Source of the DNA: Caldisericia bacterium
Lineage (GTDB): Bacteria > Caldisericota > Caldisericia > JAAYUI01
Direction: 5' to 3'
Assembly (NCBI GenBank): GCA_017999835.1
Contig: JAGNLA010000001.1
Span: 62,001-126,000 of the forward strand
DNA length: 64,000 nucleotides
How positions within the stretch are numbered: position 1 is the first letter of the stretch; each line of letters opens with the position of its first letter. Positions 26,254 to 35,408 of the stretch are shown piece after piece. The notes beneath the pieces were generated by a model. That model saw only the letters and a program-made list of their open reading frames with translations, ran no database searches and was not told where the DNA came from. The translations under genes were made by a program, and so were the position numbers.

Positions 26254-26961
26254 ATGATGGACACAAAACCAAAAGCCATAGGCTACATAAGAGTATCCTC
26301 TGATGAACAGGCTCGAGAGGGCTTGAGCCTCGAAGCCCAAAAGCGCAAGATAAATGCCTATTGCGAGTTAAAAGACCTTGATTTGGTGACTATCTTCTCC
26401 GATGAAGCGATCTCAGGTTTCAAGCCATTTGAAAAACGACCTGGCGGAGCGAAGGCCTATGGGATGTTGGTAACAGGTGAAGCTGATCATTTGGTCGCCA
26501 TCAAACTGGACCGACTTTTCAGAAACACCGGTGATGCAATAGCAAAAGCCACAGAATTCCAAAAAAAGAATATAAACCTTCACCTTCTCGATGTCTCTGT
26601 TGACACGAGCACAGCCACAGGGAAGATGTTTTTTACAGTTCTGGCCATGCTTGCCCAGTTTGAGCGTGACATAACCGGCGAGAGAACAAAAGTTGTTTTA
26701 GACATGAAGCGCAAGGACGGCAAGGTTTACAACCATACCCCATTTGGTTTTGACCGCGATGGTGACAGGTTTATCGAAAACCCTCAGGAACAAAAGGCAA
26801 TCGAGTTGATTGTCAAGATGAGAAACAATGGCGATTCTTTCAGAGACATCGCTTCTGAGCTTGAATTGATGGGCATCAGGCCTAAGAACTCGAATACATG
26901 GCAGGCGATGGCTGTCAAAAAAATATGTGACAGATACAGGGTTTTACCAAAGCTTTTTTAG
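26254..26961 (+). CDS. Serine recombinase (resolvase/invertase family)
   Basis: 235 residues. The catalytic serine lies in AIGYIRVSSDEQAREGLSLEAQ; the conserved arginines are in VAIKLDRLFRNTGD and the helix-E region is AMLAQFERDITGERTK. A short C-terminal DNA-binding part (PFGFDRDGDRFIENPQEQKAIELI) resembles the start of the Recombinase domain of large serine integrases, but the protein is far shorter than those and sits between classical resolvases and integrases. Two adjacent ATGs (26254, 26257) fit the AAGGAG. No transposase or terminal repeats are seen. Its 3' end overlaps the convergent GNAT gene by 18 nt. Confidence 0.9.
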   Translation: MMDTKPKAIGYIRVSSDEQAREGLSLEAQKRKINAYCELKDLDLVTIFSDEAISGFKPFEKRPGGAKAYGMLVTGEADHLVAIKLDRLFRNTGDAIAKATEFQKKNINLHLLDVSVDTSTATGKMFFTVLAMLAQFERDITGERTKVVLDMKRKDGKVYNHTPFGFDRDGDRFIENPQEQKAIELIVKMRNNGDSFRDIASELELMGIRPKNSNTWQAMAVKKICDRYRVLPKLF

Positions 26962-27456
26962 CATCAACCTGTGAATGGTTTTATATCCTTTGCTTTCATA
27001 AAGTTTTATGGCGCCAATGTTGAACTCCTGGGCTGTCAGGGTGATGTTCTCAACCCCGTGGCTTCGGCACCAGGCTTCAGCGCTTTCAAGCAACTTTGAA
27101 CCAATACCTTTGTTTTGCCAATTCTCATCTATCATCAGCTCGAAAATCTCTATATAGGGCGGTTTTACAAACTCGTTCTTCTCTTCCCAGCTGTCGGCAG
27201 CCAGCAACCCGATTATCTGTCCGCGTTCATCTCTTGCAACCAACACCAATGATTCTGGGTTATTGAGTGTATCTTCGAATCCATGAATCCTTATTTCGTC
27301 CAACTCAAGGTCTACTTCTTCGAGCCCGATTTCTCGATTCAGCCTGCGTCCATATTCTGCCGTCAGGGCTTTGAAGCTCTCAACCAACATTGGGTATTCA
27401 AAAGCACGGTTCGGTTCTTCGATTTTGTAGTTCGGTTTCTCGATTTCGTCTGTCAT
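26944..27456 (-). CDS. GNAT-family N-acetyltransferase
   Basis: 170 residues with motif A FELMIDENWQNKGIGSKLLESAEAWCRSHGVENITLTAQEFNIGAIKLYESKGY, including the Q-x-x-G-I-G acetyl-CoA loop. Substrate unknown. The acidic N terminus (MTDEIEKPNYKIEEPNR) is coded by a locally repetitive stretch. There is no Shine-Dalgarno; the -10 ends 6 nt before the ATG, which points to a leaderless mRNA. Overlaps the recombinase gene tail-to-tail by 18 nt. Confidence 0.85.
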   Translation of the reverse strand: MTDEIEKPNYKIEEPNRAFEYPMLVESFKALTAEYGRRLNREIGLEEVDLELDEIRIHGFEDTLNNPESLVLVARDERGQIIGLLAADSWEEKNEFVKPPYIEIFELMIDENWQNKGIGSKLLESAEAWCRSHGVENITLTAQEFNIGAIKLYESKGYKTIHRLMLKKLW

Positions 27457-27462
27457 GTCCCA

Positions 27463-27471
27463 ATTGTATCA
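27463..27471 (-). promoter_or_regulatory. Extended -10 promoter of the GNAT gene
   Basis: Minus strand TGATACAAT: an extended -10 (TG-n-TACAAT, hexamer 27463-27468) 6 nt before the ATG, with no good -35. It would place the transcription start at or next to the start codon. Confidence 0.5.
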
Positions 27472-27512
27472 TTTCTCGATTACCGTATCGAGTCACTTCG
27501 ATTTCAAATCGA

Positions 27513-27528
27513 TTTCTCCATTTCACCC
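27513..27528 (-). repeat. GGGTGAAATGGAGAAA repeat, copy 3 (minus strand)
   Basis: The first 16 nt of the 20-mer found at 24497 and 25658, here in non-coding DNA upstream of the GNAT gene and in opposite orientation. Confidence 0.6.
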
Positions 27529-27545
27529 TCACGACACCCCCCGCC

Positions 27546-27580
27546 AAAACAAAACAGGCCAGCTTTCAAGCCAGCCTGTT
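27546..27580 (-). terminator. Intrinsic terminator of the Fn3/CuAO-N gene
   Basis: Stem of 7 bp plus 4 bp with a 2x2 internal mismatch (27553-27565 with 27568-27580). On the minus strand it is followed by TTTTGTTTTGG. Confidence 0.75.
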
Positions 27581-27600
27581 GTAGCGTTATCGATGTCTTT

Positions 27601-29385
27601 TTAAGGTCTTACAACCAAAACAAGCGTAATGGACTTGGTTTCTGCGTTGTAATCAACCTTTGCGCCAAGAGCTTCTGCGATAAACCTGAAAGGAACCATG
27701 ACCCTGCCACCAATGTTTACAGCTTTTGAGCCGATAGCCTTCACTTCTCCGTTAACTATGGCCGTGTCTTTATCAAGCGTTATCTGTATCGTCTTCTCTC
27801 GAAGGACGATTGTTGCTGTTCTGGTGTTGGCGTCCCAGTTAACCGAGGCTCCAAAAGCATCGGCAACAGCACGAAGCGGCACGAGTGTCTTGCCTGCAAC
27901 TATCGTTGGCGCTGGTTTTATGGATACCTCTTTGTCATTGACATACATCTTTTCCGAACCAATAATGAGGATTACTTTTGAATTTAGAATGTTTATGACC
28001 TTTCCAGCGTTTATCTTGGCAGTGTTCTTGTATTTATCTGTTGCCTTAACCTCAACATTTGTTGCGCTTGGTGCAGGAAGAAGGTTGATGGTTGCTTTAA
28101 ATTTGTCACCTTCGACAGTTGCTGCGATATTATTTACCCAAACAGACGCCCCTGGTTCTACGGCTCCTGAAACCGTGTACTGAAGTTGATTTGATACTTC
28201 TGTCAGCTGGTCAACGGTGATATCTGGAGGTGTTGTATCAGGTTTGATGCGCACGATTACAGAAATCATTTGGAAATCGGTCGTTCCCCATGTAATCTTC
28301 ACTGTCCCATCGTAATTGACGTTTGGTTTGGCTTTACTTTGGTCAATGGAAATCTCGATATCGGCTCGTTTTGCCTTGTCGATTTTTAGCGTTTGCGGGG
28401 TGACCACCATCCATTCATCAGAAGGTTCCAGCTTCACATCAGCTTCTATGTCGCCATAATTTGAAAGTTTTACTTTTACAGGCTTAATCTTTTCTGCTTC
28501 AATAAGCCCAAAATCTACAGTATCTTTGTCTGGAATTATTTTTGCAACTGGCGTGTATGTAACGGTTAACGGGGCTTTTGGGCCTTCAACCAGCCACGGT
28601 GACACAGCTGAAATGCTGTACTTATAAGTTTTGCCAGCTTCAACATTACAATCTTTAAAATATGTTGTTGATGGATCAAGTGTTTTTACAAATACGTCAT
28701 CTTTATAAAATTTGTAATGGTCGATTTCCATTGTTAACGACGACTTTTGCGGTTTTGCCCATGATATTTTGAGACACCCAATATCGTTCTCAGCTTTTAC
28801 ATCTGTCGGATTTGGTGGCTGGGTGGTGTCGGCAAAATCGACCATTTTGTCTGACCATTCGGTTTCATCACAGTTTTTTGTTTCCTTTGTGTTTACATCT
28901 TGAATCATAAGTATGAATTTTATATTCGCGCAAACAAGCTTAGTATTATTTCTTTCTTCTATTGCTTCGATTATTGATCTATCAGAATCTCTGTCGGTTA
29001 TCTTGATATACCCTATACCACCAGATAATACGCCTGAGAATGAGAAAATATCCTGAAACGTGGTTGAATTACCATTAGAATCAATTACTTCAAGTAGCAT
29101 TATTACGCCAAGAACATTATCGCCTATTGCTTCAAATCGAGAATGAGTTGTTGCTGATATGGTCAGCTTTCTAATTTGTTTGCCATCCGAATTTCTAGAT
29201 CTTGATACTTCCAATGTTACAGTTTTTAAATCGTTCGGTCCGCCTTTTAACTCTGCAGGGTCATTTATCTCAATCCTGTTTACACCACCGCAAGAAAGTG
29301 TGTCACCGTCATCACAGGTCACCCTGCCCGGCAATGTTGCAAAAATAAGCATCATTGTGGCAAAAACAGCAAGAACTCTTTTCAT
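27601..29385 (-). CDS. Secreted Fn3 / Ig-like protein with C-terminal CuAO-N stalk domain
   Basis: 594 residues from the ATG at 29385, 6 nt after TTGGAG; upstream in-frame starts lie in the Shine-Dalgarno. Signal peptide about 1-24. A unique N-terminal beta-rich domain (to about 190), a fibronectin type III domain (about 193-285, PPNPTDVKAENDIGCLKISWAKPQ), an ASH/BACON-like domain (about 290-385, KDTVDFGLIEAEKIKPVKVKLSNYGD), a glucodextranase-like Ig domain (about 395-470) and a copper-amine-oxidase N1-type domain (about 475-594, TLVPLRAVADAFGASVNWD, MVPFRFIAEALGAKVDYN). No enzyme motif. Its tail is of the same type as those of the NHL and giant proteins. Confidence 0.82.
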   Translation of the reverse strand: MKRVLAVFATMMLIFATLPGRVTCDDGDTLSCGGVNRIEINDPAELKGGPNDLKTVTLEVSRSRNSDGKQIRKLTISATTHSRFEAIGDNVLGVIMLLEVIDSNGNSTTFQDIFSFSGVLSGGIGYIKITDRDSDRSIIEAIEERNNTKLVCANIKFILMIQDVNTKETKNCDETEWSDKMVDFADTTQPPNPTDVKAENDIGCLKISWAKPQKSSLTMEIDHYKFYKDDVFVKTLDPSTTYFKDCNVEAGKTYKYSISAVSPWLVEGPKAPLTVTYTPVAKIIPDKDTVDFGLIEAEKIKPVKVKLSNYGDIEADVKLEPSDEWMVVTPQTLKIDKAKRADIEISIDQSKAKPNVNYDGTVKITWGTTDFQMISVIVRIKPDTTPPDITVDQLTEVSNQLQYTVSGAVEPGASVWVNNIAATVEGDKFKATINLLPAPSATNVEVKATDKYKNTAKINAGKVINILNSKVILIIGSEKMYVNDKEVSIKPAPTIVAGKTLVPLRAVADAFGASVNWDANTRTATIVLREKTIQITLDKDTAIVNGEVKAIGSKAVNIGGRVMVPFRFIAEALGAKVDYNAETKSITLVLVVRP

Positions 29386-29420
29386 ATCCATCTCCAATAT
29401 CAGTTATTATCTATATTTTA

Positions 29421-29448
29421 ACTTTATCTCATTTCTGCTGTTTTGCAA
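29421..29448 (-). promoter_or_regulatory. Possible promoter of the Fn3/CuAO-N gene
   Basis: Minus strand: TTGCAA (29443-29448), 16-bp spacer, TAAAGT (29421-29426). The -10 is weak; a TAAAAT a few bases downstream is an alternative. Confidence 0.4.
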
Positions 29449-29456
29449 CACCCTAT

Positions 29457-29490
29457 AAAAAAACCGGAACCAGCAATGGTTCCGGTTTTT
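29457..29490 (-). terminator. Intrinsic terminator of the repeat-protein gene
   Basis: A 14-bp stem (29459-29472 with 29477-29490), loop GCAA, with a seven-A run on the plus strand that gives a U7 tail on the minus strand. Confidence 0.9.
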
Positions 29491-29516
29491 GGGGAAGAGG
29501 GTAACGTCAGGTTTGC

Positions 29517-31298
29517 TTATGGTCTTGGTTCGCCTTCTGGTGGTGGATTCTGGCCGTCGTCTTGTGGGTTTGGGTTCTGTGGTCTCTCGATTTTCATTAT
29601 CGAGATGGCTGTGTTTGCGTTGTTGGCTTCTTGGTATTCAACCCTGATCCACTGGTCAGCCTTAAATTCGTCGATTTTGACTTCTTTCTTGCCTTCGCGT
29701 GTCATTGTGTAGTACTTTGTATTGGCGTTGATTGTGAATTCTAGAGTTTTCTTCTCGTCTGTGTTGTCTTTGTTTGGTGCTGTTGGAACCTGGATGATGA
29801 CCTTTGATGCTGAGATTTCTGTGATTTTACCCATTGCAACCGGGTTCGGGAAAGCATCGATGACCATGACCATAAACACTGTTCCTTCAATCTTTGGCTG
29901 TGGCTTGTCTTCGTTTGGCTTTGTCTGACCATCGTTTGGTTTGCCATTGTTTTTTCTATCAACAATTGCACTGACTACAAGCTTGTCGCCTGCCTTGATG
30001 TCGCTCTGTTTGATGATTTCTGGTCTCTTGCCTTCTTCGGCCTGTTTTACAAATACGCATTCCGGATCCATTGCAAGAGTAGATGAGGCATCTACCTTGT
30101 TCGGCTTGAAGGTTATGCTGTACTGCCCGAAGCTTTCAAGAGTCCCAAAGACTTTTACTTCTCTGTTTGTGCCTGGATTTGGGAAATTCTGCATAACCCT
30201 GACAGTCTTGGCATAAAGTGCCCACTCATTGTTGGTTTCCCTCATCTGGACTGTCATGACGAGTTTGTCTTTTTCTCTGATGTCTGCTGGCTTGATTGTT
30301 TCAATCTTACTGCCTGTGTTGAGAACAAAGATTGTTGACGAATCATACTTCACTGTGACGGTTTTTTCGGTCTTCTGTTCTGGCGGTTGGGTGTCATCGT
30401 TGGCGCCAATGTTATTTCCATTGTCCTTGTTTCCTGGTCTTGGATCATTTCCACCATTGTCATTGCCCTGCCCTGGTCTAGGATCATTTTTATTATCAAT
30501 CCTGACAGGGGTCACAGTGAGAGTATTGTTTTCTGAAGAGATAACCGTTGCTGCAAGCTGTTCAGTTCTCATTTCAGGGAAGGAATCAAGAATCTTCACA
30601 AGAACTGCATACATTTGGACATTATTGCTTGCGTCATCGCTCTTGTCTCCAAGTGGCATGACTGATACTGCAATCTTGGAGCCTGTCTTGATGTCAGAAG
30701 CTTTGAGTTGAGTGACATTTTCCATCTTTTCATCAGCTTTAAAAACAATCATGTTGTCATAAAGATTGATTGTCAGAGCTTCTACCTTTTTGTCACTCGG
30801 ACGTGGGCCGTATGGCATGACAGACATTGTTTTTCCATCAATCTTTTCAACGGTTCCAAGGGTGTCTCTGGCTCTGATACCCATGATGGTGCCTTTGAGG
30901 TCGGATCTTGAAACAAGTCTGGCAAATTGTTTGCCCACTTTGCCATCTTCAATTGGTGAACCAAAGATCGAGTTCACAAATATGTAGTCACCCTTTTTTA
31001 ATGAGTTTGGATCAAGATTTGTTGGCTGTGAGCCGATAACAATGTTCTTGTATTCCGTTAGACCGCTTATAAGCATAACATCTGTTGTTGAGGACTCAGG
31101 CATGAAGGTAACCTTCATGGTTGAAACCCAATCATTTTCTTTCTTGATTGAGTCGAAAACTGCAATTCTTCCAAAGTTCGGCATGTCTTTGCCTGGATTC
31201 TTTTTATCGTCAACTGGTTTGTCGATTGCGAATGCTGCTGGTAGTGCAAGTGTTACGGCCATTATGGCCACTAATATCGATGTTGCTATCTTTTTCAT
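29517..31298 (-). CDS. Secreted protein of about four tandem beta-rich repeats, unknown function
   Basis: 593 residues, not recognised as a known family. Signal peptide about 1-24 (ends AFA). Degenerate repeats of roughly 100-130 residues follow a pattern: (S/A)DIK-x-GDKL-x-V, then an extended strand pair ending in (V/I)xxFPNP or DSFPEM, then a strand-rich 'time/ITVxP' segment with a TxxxDxxxxFV step. Examples: KASDIKTGSKIAVSV, KPADIREKDKLVMTV, KQSDIKAGDKLVVSA, KIDEFKADQWIRVEY. Long Asn/Pro/Gly-rich linkers and a proline-rich C terminus suggest an extended extracellular chain. Start has AGGAGG. A palindrome overlaps its promoter. Confidence 0.7.
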   Translation of the reverse strand: MKKIATSILVAIMAVTLALPAAFAIDKPVDDKKNPGKDMPNFGRIAVFDSIKKENDWVSTMKVTFMPESSTTDVMLISGLTEYKNIVIGSQPTNLDPNSLKKGDYIFVNSIFGSPIEDGKVGKQFARLVSRSDLKGTIMGIRARDTLGTVEKIDGKTMSVMPYGPRPSDKKVEALTINLYDNMIVFKADEKMENVTQLKASDIKTGSKIAVSVMPLGDKSDDASNNVQMYAVLVKILDSFPEMRTEQLAATVISSENNTLTVTPVRIDNKNDPRPGQGNDNGGNDPRPGNKDNGNNIGANDDTQPPEQKTEKTVTVKYDSSTIFVLNTGSKIETIKPADIREKDKLVMTVQMRETNNEWALYAKTVRVMQNFPNPGTNREVKVFGTLESFGQYSITFKPNKVDASSTLAMDPECVFVKQAEEGKRPEIIKQSDIKAGDKLVVSAIVDRKNNGKPNDGQTKPNEDKPQPKIEGTVFMVMVIDAFPNPVAMGKITEISASKVIIQVPTAPNKDNTDEKKTLEFTINANTKYYTMTREGKKEVKIDEFKADQWIRVEYQEANNANTAISIMKIERPQNPNPQDDGQNPPPEGEPRP

Positions 31299-31337
31299 TA
31301 CTAACCTCCTAGGTTTTTAAGTTGATGTCACATCTAC

Positions 31338-31377
31338 TACTATGGATAGTAATACGATCTAACTTTATGTTTGTCAG
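31338..31377 (-). promoter_or_regulatory. Promoter with palindrome upstream of the repeat-protein gene
   Basis: Minus strand: CTGACA (31372-31377), 17-bp spacer, TATTAC (31349-31354). The palindrome TACTATGGATAGTA (31338-31351) overlaps the downstream edge of the -10 and the start site, an operator-like position. Confidence 0.5.
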
Positions 31378-31394
31378 GAAAGATTTGGTTAAAC

Positions 31395-31427
31395 AAAAAA
31401 AGGTGGCCTTGCGACCACCTTTTTTTG
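31395..31427 (-). terminator. Intrinsic terminator of the rpoB operon
   Basis: A 12-bp stem (31395-31406 with 31415-31426) with 8-nt loop; the A-run gives a U7 tail on the minus strand. Located 19 nt after the rpoC stop codon. Confidence 0.92.
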
Positions 31428-31445
31428 AATCTAATGTTTATTTTC

Positions 31446-34400
31446 TCAAACTGCAGCCTGAGGAGGAATATCAGAGATAAGCGTGAGTTCATCAGCTTTC
31501 TCAGGTTCCACATTGACGCAAAGGCTTCTGTAGCGCTCGGTGCCTGTTCCGGCTGGGATGAGCTGAGCAACAATGACAGCTTCTTTCAAACCGTGGATTG
31601 GGTCGTACTTACCTTTGATTGCCGCCTCTGCAAGAACTCTTGGGGTTTCTTGGAATGAAGCAGCAGAAAGGAATGACTCTGAAGTGATGGCGGATTTTGT
31701 GACTCTTTGCAAGATTGGCTCAAACGTTCCCGGTTTCTTGTTCTGGGAGATAAGAACTCTGTTTTCTTCCTCGAGTTCCTGCTTGTCAGCGGTTTCGCCA
31801 GGAAGGAATCTTGAATCGCCGGAATCTTTGATTCTGACTCTTCGTATAAGCTGTCTGATAATGACTTCGATGTGTTTGCCGTTGATATCTGAACCCTGAG
31901 ATTTGTAAACCTTCTGGATTGATTCGATGAGGTATGCTGCTGTTGCGTCAACACCTTTGACTTTCAGAAGTTCGTGTGGGTTGAGAGAGCCTTCAGAAAT
32001 TGCGTCACCAGCTTCGATATCTTCGCCTTCTTTGGTAAGAAGCTGATAGGTGTATGGAACTTCATATGACCTTATTTCGCCCTCTTTGCTGGTAATTGTG
32101 ACTTTCAGGAGTTCACAGCCAGGTTCAAGGTGAACTTTCCCTGAAATCTCAGCAATTGGAGCTTCACCTTTTGGTCGTCTGGCTTCGAAAAGTTCCTCAA
32201 CACGGGGTAGACCGGTTGTGATGTCGACAGCAGCAACGCCGCCTGAGTGGAAGGTTTTAAGTGTAAGCTGGGTGCCGGGTTCTCCGATTGATTGAGCTGC
32301 AACAATACCGACAGCTTCTCCAACATTTACAAGGATGCCTGAAGACAGGTCGCGACCATAGCATTTTGCACAGACGCCTTCATGGCTTTCGCATGTGAGC
32401 GCTGAACGAACTTTTGCCTGAAGGATATTGGCTTCTGTGATTTTTTCGACTGCACTTTCGTCGATCATTTGGTCCGCTTTAACCAGAACAACAGGATCTC
32501 CTGTTGCGACTCTAATCGTGTCTTTGCCTACTTTTTTGGCTTGCTTGAGCATGGTTTTTGAAATCTTTGATCCAGCTGTGTAGATAATCTTGCCAAAATG
32601 GGCAATGTCTTCAGCAAGTATTTCACCTACAATGCTTTCGTTGTCAACCTGCTCCATTTTGTATGGATATGCCGTGATGTCATCGATTGTAATTCTGCCA
32701 AGAATTCTTTCACCAAGAGTCTTGATTACACGCTTTCCGTCATAAAGTGGCATAATAACTATACCATCCACCACAGTTCTGACGACAGCTTGTTGCACGC
32801 CTGCATCGTCCATCTGCAGAGCTTTTTTCCAGGTTACTGTTTGGCCATCCTTGACAATGACTTCCCCGGTTTTCGGGTTGACAATGTCACCGATTGCCGT
32901 CTTACCAACAGCTTGCCTGGAGATTGGTTTTACACAATAACCGGCAATAATAATTGGGCTGATTTCGCTTGTTGCACAGTCGATCTCCCTGATGATTGTG
33001 TCATGAGATACATCGACTAGTCTTCTGGTGAGGTAACCTGAGTCAGAAGTTCTAAGAGCAGTATCAGCCTGTCCCTTTCTCGAACCGTGGGTTGACATGA
33101 AGTACTCAAGCACTGTCAAACCTTCTTTGAAGTTTGACTTGATCGGGAACTCCATGATTTTGTTAGTTGGGTCGGTCATAAGACCACGGATGCCTACTAT
33201 CTGGTTAATCTGACCGGGTGAGCCTCTTGCGCCAGAGTTTGCCATCATGTAGATGGAATCAAGCTTATCGAAGTTTGTGAATACGGCAGATTTGATTTCG
33301 TCGGTAGCACTCATCCAGGTTGTAACAATGGCCTCGTAACGCTCGTTGTCACTAATGAAGCCTTTGTTGTAGAAGTCAATGATCTTCTCGTGTTCTGCTT
33401 CAGCCTTTTTAATGATTTCCTGTCTCTTTGGCGGGATTTTCATGTCATCAAGACCGACGGTAACGCCAGCAACGGTTGACATCTCAAAACCAATCTGCTT
33501 GATGGTGTCGAGGAATTCACCAGTAATTGCCGGACCATAATGTCTGTAACATTCCTTGACCTGAAGAATGATGTTTTTGAGGAACATGAGATCGTTGAAG
33601 AATGGAAGATTCCACTTACTGGAAATGGTGTCGTCGCCGGCCATTTCTGCAATTTCTGCTCTGTGGACAACACTCTTCAGGAGCTCTCTTCTGATCCTTC
33701 CATTGTAGATGACTCTGCCAACTGTGGTAATAATTTCTGCACCTGGCTTGTTGGTTACTTTTTTGAATTTTCCACCTTCAAAATAGGAGTAACCGTATGG
33801 AATTCTGTATTTTACCTTGTCGCGAAGTTTGAGCAGTCTGTTTTCATAGGCTGCCTGGACTTCGAAGAAATCGTCAAAGACCAGCCCAGTATCCTTGTCA
33901 CCTTCAAGATTGATGTAATAAATGCCCAAAACGATGTCCTGAATTGGTGTGAATGTTGGTGCTCCTGTTGCAGGAGAAAGTATTGATTGGGAGGACAGCA
34001 TGAGCATTATTGATTCCATCTGAGCTGAAAGTGTCAATGGAACGTGAACAGCCATCTGGTCACCGTCGAAGTCAGCGTTGAATGGCTGGCAAACGAGCGG
34101 TGGGATTTGAAGGGCTTTGCCTTCTACCAGAATTGGTTCAAATGCTTCAATACCAAGTCTGTGAAGTGTTGGGGCGCGGTTGAGGAGAACTGGGTGACCT
34201 TTGACGACTTCACTTAGAATCTTGTAAACCTCTGGATGCTGCTGGTCGATGAGTGACCTTGCCTGCCTGAGGCTCTGGGTGAATCCGGTTCTGACAAGAC
34301 CTTCCATGACGAATGGCTTAAAGAGTTCAACAGCCATTTCCTTTGGAAGTCCGCACTGGTCAACTTTGAGCTGTGGGTTGACAACGATTACGGAACGACC

Positions 34401-35399
34401 TGAGTAGTCAACACGCTTACCAAGTAAGTTCTGTCTGAAACGACCTTCTTTACCCTTGAGGATGTCCGAGAGCGATTTGAGTGGTCTCTGGGCTGTGCCA
34501 AGAATTGGGCGATCACGTTTGGAGTTGTCAAAGAGCGCGTCAACTGATTCCTGAAGCATACGTTTTTCGTTCTGAATCATGATGTCAGGTGCTTTGACTT
34601 CCATGAGCTTTTTAAGTCTGGTGTTCCTGTTGATTACGCGCTGATAGAGGTCGTTGAGGTCTGCTGTGGCAAATCTGCCGCCTTCAAGCTGAATGAGTGG
34701 ACGAAGATCTGGTGGCACAACAGGGATAACCTCAAGGATCATGTTTGACGGTGCTCTTTGTGTATCCTTGAAAGCCTGAATAACTTCGAGACGCTTTATT
34801 GCCTTGACTTTTTTCTGGGCATTGCCAGAGTTAAGTTCATCGACAAGCTCCAATTCGACCTTTGAAATCTCGATTTCGTTGATAAGGTCAAGAATGGCTT
34901 CAGCGCCTTTTTTTGCTACAAAGTTGAATTTTCTCTTGTTTTCTCTGTATTCTTCATCAGAGAGCAGCTGCATCTTAGAAAGCGGAGAGTTGCCTGGATC
35001 GATAACGATGTAGTTGATGAAATAAACAACTTTTTCAAGAACTTTTGATGTAATCTTGAGCAGCAAGGCGATGTACGGCATGGTTTTGAGATACCATGTG
35101 TGAACGACCGGTGCTGCAAGCTCGATATGACCAAAACGTTCACGACGGACTTTGTTGACTGTGATTTCTACACCGCAACGGTCGCAGATGACGCCTTTAT
35201 AGCGTGCGCCTTTGAATTTTCCGCAACGGCATTCATAATCTCTGGATGGTCCAAAGATTTTTTCACAGAAAAGTCCATCTGGTTCTGGCTTGAAGTTTCT
35301 GTAAGAAATCGTTTCTGATTTCTTGACTTCGCCATGGCTCCATGACCTGATCTCTTCAGGTGTGGCAAGCAGAATTCGAACTGCCTGATTGTTATCCAC
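31446..35399 (-). CDS. rpoC: RNA polymerase beta' subunit
   Basis: 1317 residues. The N-terminal zinc ribbon (CRCGKFKG...CDRCG), the catalytic NADFDGDQMAVH, the trigger-loop region and the C-terminal GEPGTQLTLKTFHSGGVA are intact. A GEILAEDIAHFGKIIYTAGSKIS module precedes the second zinc site (CESHEGVCAKCYGRD), as usual in beta'. Start is GTG at 35399 with AAGGAGG upstream. Last gene of the operon, separated from rpoB by an EF-G paralogue. Confidence 0.97.
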   Translation of the reverse strand: MDNNQAVRILLATPEEIRSWSHGEVKKSETISYRNFKPEPDGLFCEKIFGPSRDYECRCGKFKGARYKGVICDRCGVEITVNKVRRERFGHIELAAPVVHTWYLKTMPYIALLLKITSKVLEKVVYFINYIVIDPGNSPLSKMQLLSDEEYRENKRKFNFVAKKGAEAILDLINEIEISKVELELVDELNSGNAQKKVKAIKRLEVIQAFKDTQRAPSNMILEVIPVVPPDLRPLIQLEGGRFATADLNDLYQRVINRNTRLKKLMEVKAPDIMIQNEKRMLQESVDALFDNSKRDRPILGTAQRPLKSLSDILKGKEGRFRQNLLGKRVDYSGRSVIVVNPQLKVDQCGLPKEMAVELFKPFVMEGLVRTGFTQSLRQARSLIDQQHPEVYKILSEVVKGHPVLLNRAPTLHRLGIEAFEPILVEGKALQIPPLVCQPFNADFDGDQMAVHVPLTLSAQMESIMLMLSSQSILSPATGAPTFTPIQDIVLGIYYINLEGDKDTGLVFDDFFEVQAAYENRLLKLRDKVKYRIPYGYSYFEGGKFKKVTNKPGAEIITTVGRVIYNGRIRRELLKSVVHRAEIAEMAGDDTISSKWNLPFFNDLMFLKNIILQVKECYRHYGPAITGEFLDTIKQIGFEMSTVAGVTVGLDDMKIPPKRQEIIKKAEAEHEKIIDFYNKGFISDNERYEAIVTTWMSATDEIKSAVFTNFDKLDSIYMMANSGARGSPGQINQIVGIRGLMTDPTNKIMEFPIKSNFKEGLTVLEYFMSTHGSRKGQADTALRTSDSGYLTRRLVDVSHDTIIREIDCATSEISPIIIAGYCVKPISRQAVGKTAIGDIVNPKTGEVIVKDGQTVTWKKALQMDDAGVQQAVVRTVVDGIVIMPLYDGKRVIKTLGERILGRITIDDITAYPYKMEQVDNESIVGEILAEDIAHFGKIIYTAGSKISKTMLKQAKKVGKDTIRVATGDPVVLVKADQMIDESAVEKITEANILQAKVRSALTCESHEGVCAKCYGRDLSSGILVNVGEAVGIVAAQSIGEPGTQLTLKTFHSGGVAAVDITTGLPRVEELFEARRPKGEAPIAEISGKVHLEPGCELLKVTITSKEGEIRSYEVPYTYQLLTKEGEDIEAGDAISEGSLNPHELLKVKGVDATAAYLIESIQKVYKSQGSDINGKHIEVIIRQLIRRVRIKDSGDSRFLPGETADKQELEEENRVLISQNKKPGTFEPILQRVTKSAITSESFLSAASFQETPRVLAEAAIKGKYDPIHGLKEAVIVAQLIPAGTGTERYRSLCVNVEPEKADELTLISDIPPQAAV

Positions 35400-35408
35400 T
35401 TTGCCTCC

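Noticed and set aside
30229-30711. 160-codon plus-strand ORF
   Set aside because: Antisense of the repeat-protein gene; Ser/Leu-rich shadow.
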